Source: JAHEAO01 sp041633555 (GTDB taxonomy: Bacteria > Pseudomonadota > Alphaproteobacteria > Rhodobacterales > Rhodobacteraceae). From it: a stretch of DNA of 59,519 bases. The notes beneath the pieces were generated by a model, which saw only the letters and a list, made by a program, of their open reading frames with translations, did no database searches and had not been told where the DNA came from. Location of the stretch: the NCBI GenBank assembly GCA_041633555.1, contig JBFKFZ010000016.1, forward strand, positions 1 through 59,519, read 5' to 3'. Within the stretch, counting starts at the first letter, position 1. The number at the start of each line of letters is the position of its first letter. Both the position numbers and the translations under genes were made by a program. Shown one piece after another: positions 54,549-59,519 of this stretch.

Positions 54549-56073
54549 TCAGCGCAGCCGGAACCGGGTGCGCTGGCCGAGACCGAGGAAGAACAGCAGG
54601 ATGACGCCGAAGATCGTTTGCAAACCGCCCATGAGCTTCAGCGACCAGTGCAGCGGCTCGAGATAGTCAGCATGAAAGAACAGCCGATAGATCCGAAAAA
54701 CGAGAACACGGTTGCGAAAGACAGCCCAAGGGTCTCGCCCGGGTTTCTTGTCACTTCTCCAATCGCTTAGGGCCCTGCAAAGATTACGCAAAATATCAGT
54801 GCGGGGACGAGCCACAGCAGGAACGACCATCCTGCTGGGCTTTGAAGCGAATGCCCATACTCGGAGACCCAGCCAAAGACGCGATAGCGAAAACGCTGCC
54901 ACCAGCCGCCGATCCGCTCGGCAAAAGCCATCTGCTTGCGGAAGCAGAAATGCTCCGCCTCTGGCAGTCCCTGCTGGTTCGGTTCATGGCGCATCGTGGC
55001 ACAAGACTCGCGTGCCGCCTTCGGGCTCGTGACCTTTGCGTCTTCCGGCCAGTGCCGCCATTCCTCCACGACCATATGCGTGTCAACGTAGATAGTCCTC
55101 ACGATCGTGACATCCGACTTGCTTTCCGCTGTGGTCGTGACATCCGAATTGTTCTCCGCCGTGAACTCGACATGTTTCGGGAGGACTGCCCCAGTCCAAT
55201 CCGGGTAATGATCGGCAAAGACCGCTTCGCGAAACGTCACCGGTCGCTGAAACTCGCAATCGCAAAAAACCGCGCAGGACAGTGTGAACGTTTCGTTATT
55301 CCGCTGCTCTCGCTCAGGCTTTGTTTGAAGGAAGAAACTTCGCGCGCCCCCGAAAGTGGCGGCGTTGAATAATGCTATTTCCTTCAACGTGGCATTGTTG
55401 AAATGTGCGCGACTTTCGAAAATGGTGCGGTGGAATCTTGCCCAGTTCGCAGGAGTTGTACGGCCAAAAGATGCATGATCCGAAAGAACAGCTTTTCTGA
55501 ATGTCACAGTATAAGAGATTGTGGCGTCGTCAAAACGCGGCTCACCGGCAAAACTGGCACGATGAAATGCAGTATCCTGATCGAACTCGGCATTGCTGAA
55601 ATCTGCGAACCGTTCAAATGAGACATTCTAAAAATGTGCTAAACTCATGAATTTGGCGCCACCGAAGGCTGCATCCCCGTTGAATTTGGCTCTGATAAAC
55701 AACGCCTCGCCGGGAAGATCATACCGGCAAAAGCCGTGGCTTTCGTGAAAACGTACTCCTTAAGATCCGCGTCCTGTCTCGGGTCTGGTAGAATGATCTC
55801 GCCGCTCGCGCCTTTGAAACGCTCCCTGAATCTATTTGTCACCTCAACTCTTGAGGCATGCCACTCTCCCGCTCCTTCTGGTGGCGACCCTGATCTCTTG
55901 CTCAGTTTGCCGATTTCTTGGTTCGGCATATACTGAGTGGCCCACGAATTCCAAGACTGGACGTTCTTTCGAGCTGGGCTTACATCAAGGGTCTCCCCCG
56001 CTTTCTCACCGTGGATCGTCGCCAGCACGTACCATGGATTTTCCGCCGCCGCTTTCAGCTTGCCTTCTGCCAT
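54549..56073 (-). pseudogene. Pentapeptide-repeat membrane protein, disrupted
   Basis: The N-terminal part starts at an ATG at 56073 (MAEGKLKAAAENPWYVLATI) and runs in one frame to about 55720. The repeat region continues in another frame (FNGDAAFGGAKF, FADFSNAEFDQDTAFHRASF, HFNNATLKEIALFNAATFGG), interrupted by a TAG near 55628. The C-terminal membrane part (AGWSFLLWLVPALIFCVIF, then GGLQTIFGVILLFFLGLG) needs a further frame change near 54780. The intact family member would be a beta-helix with two membrane segments at its end. G+C is lower than in the neighbours. Confidence 0.72.
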
Positions 56074-56200
56074 CCCGCACCCTCGCGCCCCTCTTGCGGA
56101 AACGCTCGCCCGCGCACTGCCGCAACGGCAAGGCAGGAGATCCTGACCCGGACCTGTCGCAACGACTCCATGGGTCGGGTAGGTCGAACTGGTGAAGGGA

Positions 56201-56245
56201 TGGTGGGTGATGGGAGACTCGAACTCCCGAAATCTTCGGTGTAAA
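56201..56245 (-). tRNA. 3' half of tRNA-Val(UAC), probable attachment-site remnant
   Basis: Minus strand from 56245: anticodon loop TTTACAC (anticodon TAC), 3' anticodon stem CGAAG, variable ATTTC, T arm GGGAG-TTCGAGT-CTCCC, acceptor ATCACCC and ACCA. The 5' half (acceptor GGGTGAT, D arm, 5' anticodon stem) is absent; a run of eight T precedes it instead. Such 3' tRNA copies are what tRNA-targeting integrases leave at the far end of an integrated element. Confidence 0.75.
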
Positions 56246-56480
56246 AAAAAGGCCCCAGCCGCCAACCCATTGATGCTTTGTCAAGGGAGCACTTCGTAAC
56301 CAGCGCTCAATTCGCTAACTCCAGCTTGTTCCGGTTCAACCAGGTTCATTGAACCAACGCACACTTCGAATATCTGCCTGATAATACTGCCGTCGAACCT
56401 GACTGAACCAAGAATACCACCAGGCCACGATGGTCATCGTGTCTCGTTTCGCGCTGATGCCGAGTTGGTAAACTGAATTT

Positions 56481-57866
56481 GTGGCCTCGAAGAAAACCCT
56501 AAAAGCCGCCAACCTTGAAGCCCTCGGCGCCACCAGGCTCGCCGAGTTGATGATCGAGCTAACCAAAGGCAATACCACTGCCAAAGGGCGGCTGCGCCTG
56601 GAACTGGCCGGGGAAGCCGGAGCAGGCGAAGTGGTCCACGAAATCCGAAAGAGGCTTGCCACCATCGCCCGGTCGCAGGCCTTCGTGGATTGGCAAGATC
56701 GCAAGACACTCATCGCCGATCTGGAAATGCCGATGCAGACGATCCTCAGGCAGGTCGCCGAACATGACCCAAAGATCGCGTTCGATCTGATGTGGCAGTA
56801 TCTTGGTCTGGCGAACGGCATCTATCTGCGCTGCGATGACAGTTTCGGGCAAGTTCAGGATGTCTTCCAAGAGGCCAGTGACGCCGTTTTCGAGTTCGCT
56901 CATGCCGCCCGACCGGAACCGATCCATCTGGCCAACCTGATCATGGAGGCCCTTTCCACGGACGACTACGGGCACTTTCCGTCGCTGATACCGCGGCTTT
57001 CAGTTGTCCTAGGCCCATTGGGCCTTGCACATCTTAAGTCCCGGCTAATGACCAATGAAGCTCGGGCGCTGGCGGGCTATGCCCGGAAGAGCGCTCTGCA
57101 GATGATTGCGGACGCCACCGGCGGTGTGGAGAGTCTTGTCGCCGAGCAGAGCCGACGTTCCCTGACTGTGCCACAGGTCGCGGCAAACATCGCCGAACGG
57201 TTTCTGCGGGCGGGCCGCGCCGAGGAAGCTTTGGAAGTTTTCGACAACACCGATCTGTCCCCGCGAGACCGGGCACCTGAGGAATGGGAACTGGCCCGGA
57301 TCACCGCTCCTAAAGCGCTGGGGCGCAGTGAGGCGGCACAAGCGTTCCGGCTGACCAGTTTCGAGGCGTCCCTGAACCCTGAGCATTTCGGTGCATACCT
57401 GAAAGCCTTGTCCGAATTCGAGGAAATCGAGGCCGAGGACCGGGCGCTGAAGAATGCGCTGACCTTTCCGGATTTCCACACCGCGCTGTATTTTCTGATA
57501 AAATGGCCGGCCCTGCAACAGGCGGCACTGCTGGTCGTGGACGGATCAGGCCAGATCGACGGCAACTAATACGAGCTGCTGACGACTTCCGCTCAACACC
57601 TTTAGGCGCGCTATCCGATCGCCGCGACCCTGCTCAGGCGGGCCATCATCGACTTCGCGCTGGAGAATGCCCGGACCAAGCGCTACCGCCACGCCGCGAG
57701 GCATCTGGCCCAGTGCGAGAGCGACGCGAAGTGGATCGAGAGCTTTTGTGGGTTTGAGATTCACGCCACCTATTTGGCCGCGCTCAAGGCTCGGTATGGG
57801 AAGAAGATCTCTTTCTGGGCTGGGGCGGTGGGCCTACAGGGAGATCATTGTCTTCCCTCGAAATGA
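56481..57866 (+). pseudogene. DUF6880-like gene with two in-frame stops
   Basis: From the GTG at 56481 a 362-residue frame encodes a helical repeat protein (TIARSQAFVDWQDRKTLIAD, DPKIAFDLMWQYLGLANGI, VLGPLGLAHLKSRLM). A TAA at 57567 and a TAG at 57603 interrupt it, but the same frame continues with clearly homologous-looking sequence (YPIAATLLRRAIIDFALENA, KRYRHAARHLAQCESDAKWI, YGKKISFW) to a TGA at 57864. No frameshift is needed, so the damage is two point changes plus a degraded end. The function of DUF6880 is unknown. Confidence 0.68.
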
Positions 57867-57990
57867 GTGACTGGCGCAATTGACCGCAAAAGTCCGGAAA
57901 ACCGCTCACAACCCTTGCAAGAGCGCGCTCCAGCAAGCGCGGTTCGGTGGAAGATAGTCTCTTCGTCAGCACTGCGGAAATACCGGACTT

Positions 57991-58008
57991 GTGCATGCGC
58001 CGCTAGTG
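57991..58008 (+). repeat. 18-bp direct repeat flanking IS630 element, left copy
   Basis: GTGCATGCGCCGCTAGTG occurs here and again at 59156-59173. It spans the left IS boundary. Confidence 0.85.
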
Positions 58009-59155
58009 GATTGAGCGGGACGAAGGGTTCCGAATTGGGATTCCATTGTGGCATTGGCTGTGCGAGTCATACTGATGCGCACAGGAATATCATTCACCGT
58101 CTCAAGCGAGGATCGGTACCGGCTTGAGGCGGTCATTTCGAACCCGTCCCCGCTGCAAAAGCATGTCTGGCGCTGCCGCATCGTGCTTCTGAGCGCCGAT
58201 GGTGCCGGAACAACGTCGATCATGGCCACCACGGCCAAGTCCAAGACCTGCGTCTGGCGTTGGCAGGAGCGGTTCATGGCCGAGGGCGTTGATGGCCTGC
58301 TGCGGGAGAAGACGCGCCCGCCGGGCACACCCAGAACGCCGGACGAGAAAGTGGCCGAGGTCATCCGTTTGACCCAGGAACCGCCACCGCATGAGGCGAC
58401 GCACTGGACGATCCGGGCGATGGGCAAGGCGGTCGGTCTGGCTGCCTCCACGGTGCGCGAAATCTGGAAGGCGCATGGACTGAGCCCGCATCGCTGGCGT
58501 CAGTTCAAGCTGTCGAACGACCGGGCCTTTGCCGAGAAACTGCACGATGTGGTTGTTCTCTACGTCGCGCCGCCCGCCCATGCGGTTGTGCTGTCGGTGG
58601 ATGAAAAGTCGCAAATACAGGCGCTTGACCGGACACAGCCCGGATTGCCTCTGAAGAAGGGGCGCGGCCCGACCATGACACACGATTACAAACGTAACGG
58701 CACGACGACACTGTTTGCCGCGTTGAACGGGCTGGACGGCTCGGTCATCGGGCAGAATATGCACCGCCACAGGCATCAGGAGTTCATCCGCTTCCTCAAC
58801 CAGATCGAACGGGACGTCCCCGAGGGCAAGGCCATCCACGTCATCCTCGACAATTACTGCACCCACAAGCATTCCAAGCTGCGCGCCTGGCTGGCACGGC
58901 ATCCGCGCTGGACCTTTCACTTCATCCCGACATCGTCATCATGGCTGAACGCGGTGGAAGGGTTCTTTGCCAAACTGACACGGCGCAGGCTCAAGCATGG
59001 CGTGTTCCATTCAGTCGTTGACCTGCAGGCCGCAATCAACCGCTTCATCGCCGAGCACAACGTCACCGAAGCCAAGCCGTTCATCTGGCGCGCCGACCCT
59101 GACGACATCATTGCAGCCAGAAACCGAGGGTTCCAAATGTTGGATTCAATCACTA
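58004..59155 (+). mobile_element. IS630-family insertion sequence
   Basis: The element is bounded by TA dinucleotides inside CTAG (58003-58006 and 59153-59156), the usual IS630 target and duplication. The left end reads inward CTAGTGGATTGA. The right end reads inward CTAGTGATTGA, one G short of the left. It carries one transposase gene on the plus strand. The two flanks share a 15-base unit, so the target was probably a tandem repeat. Confidence 0.75.
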
Positions 59156-59244
59156 GTGCATGCGCCGCTAGTGCATTTGCAGAACACCTTCGCTCGCGCA
59201 GCGGCTATTTCGCTGTGACGCAGTTCATTTTACCGAATTCGTGA
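58048..59244 (+). CDS. IS630-family transposase with extended C terminus
   Basis: This DDE transposase is 398 residues from the GTG at 58048, or 389 from the ATG at 58075 (MRTGISFTVSSEDRY), which fits the family better. An N-terminal helix-turn-helix (KSKTCVWRWQERFMAEGVDG) is followed by the catalytic core with acidic residues in VVLSVDEKSQIQ, IHVILDNYCTHKH and SSWLNAVEGFFAKL. The family usually ends LDSIH-stop. Here the frame reads LDSITSACAASAF and runs about 90 bases beyond the element, because one C appears missing in the right inverted repeat. Confidence 0.82.
   Translation: MALAVRVILMRTGISFTVSSEDRYRLEAVISNPSPLQKHVWRCRIVLLSADGAGTTSIMATTAKSKTCVWRWQERFMAEGVDGLLREKTRPPGTPRTPDEKVAEVIRLTQEPPPHEATHWTIRAMGKAVGLAASTVREIWKAHGLSPHRWRQFKLSNDRAFAEKLHDVVVLYVAPPAHAVVLSVDEKSQIQALDRTQPGLPLKKGRGPTMTHDYKRNGTTTLFAALNGLDGSVIGQNMHRHRHQEFIRFLNQIERDVPEGKAIHVILDNYCTHKHSKLRAWLARHPRWTFHFIPTSSSWLNAVEGFFAKLTRRRLKHGVFHSVVDLQAAINRFIAEHNVTEAKPFIWRADPDDIIAARNRGFQMLDSITSACAASAFAEHLRSRSGYFAVTQFILPNS
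59156..59173 (+). repeat. 18-bp direct repeat flanking IS630 element, right copy
   Basis: This copy of GTGCATGCGCCGCTAGTG is identical to 57991-58008 and followed by CATTTGC. Confidence 0.85.
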
Positions 59245-59519
59245 AAGCAGCCGGTCGGTGCCAGATTCAAACCAACCCTTCGCTGCATCGAGGGCGGAGG
59301 CAGAACTCGCGGGACTGTCCGGACCCGCGCACGCGCAGCGAGAATGCTCTGAAGATCGCAACTACGACTTCATAAGTGCAGTACTTCGGATGTCGTGTCT
59401 TAGCGAAGTTCCCCTGACCGGCCATTGATGCGAGGCTTATGGGCGCATCGTGATACCGGTCCTTCGCCGCACGCGCGCCCAGCACCTCAGTCGCGGGACG
59501 AAACTGACCTACGCCATCG
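59245..59519. other. Right edge without recognisable gene
   Basis: The last 275 bases hold only short open frames (the longest is 72 codons on the minus strand, 59267-59485) that I cannot tie to any family. In-frame stops and mixed composition suggest degraded sequence. Confidence 0.4.

Noticed and set aside
57784..57996. 70-codon minus-strand frame between the DUF6880 pseudogene and the IS
   Set aside because: No recognisable family and it partly overlaps the pseudogene; not enough support.
59267..59485. 72-codon minus-strand frame at the right edge
   Set aside because: No homology that I recognise and no clear ribosome site; may be degraded sequence.

Overview
The window is high-GC DNA (well over 60% G+C by eye) from an alphaproteobacterium of the Rhodobacteraceae/Paracoccaceae type. 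The evidence is the gene content and order: a cytochrome c550 gene directly upstream of ctaD, DUF2244 after ctaD, a SAM-II riboswitch in front of metZ, a small membrane gene between glyQ and glyS, a PEP-binding dikinase after glyS, and Rhodobacter-like protein sequences throughout. I cannot name the genus.

Layout. 0-5.2 kb: a secreted peptidoglycan-binding protein, lipB, cytochrome c550, ctaD (aa3 oxidase subunit I) and DUF2244. 5.3-8 kb: D-amino-acid dehydrogenase, a YdeI-like protein and a YqeY-like protein. 8-12.7 kb: carA, a gutted glycosyltransferase, a GntR regulator, a HAD phosphatase and a UbiH-type hydroxylase. 12.6-17 kb: a class V aminotransferase, two tandem Lrp/AsnC regulators, ilvC and a DMT exporter. 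16.9-21 kb: glmM, folP, folB and a SleB-like cell wall hydrolase. 21-28 kb: PEP/pyruvate dikinase, glyS, a DUF6446-like gene and glyQ. 27.8-36.5 kb: an ImmA/IrrE-like metalloprotease, a trypsin-fold protein lacking its catalytic triad, a TPP enzyme coupled to trkH, folE2 and riboswitch-controlled metZ. 36.6-45.5 kb: two alpha/beta hydrolases flanking a glutathione S-transferase, yciB, a DMT protein, an MgtC-like protein, ftsY with a perfect hexanucleotide repeat, a lysoplasmalogenase-like protein and an AlkB-type hydroxylase. 45.5-54.4 kb: xseA, purD, an FG-GAP protein, a 2Fe-2S ferredoxin, a sulfotransferase-like protein, a small lipoprotein, a fatty acid desaturase and tig.

The right end (50.7-59.5 kb) is in decay. 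It holds a Hint-domain pseudogene, a pentapeptide-repeat pseudogene, the 3' half of a tRNA-Val gene, a DUF6880 pseudogene and an IS630-family element. The tRNA fragment looks like an attachment-site remnant, which would place an integrated element to its right, running past the window edge.

The most unusual signals are: a strong intrinsic terminator inside the start of the DUF2244 gene; a metZ leader in which a SAM-II aptamer overlaps an antiterminator; a trypsin-fold protein with all three catalytic residues replaced; a 19-copy perfect GCTCAG repeat in ftsY; the tRNA-Val remnant; and an IS630 copy in which one missing base damages the right inverted repeat and also removes the transposase stop. 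I did not find a clear multi-gene system that I would call new.
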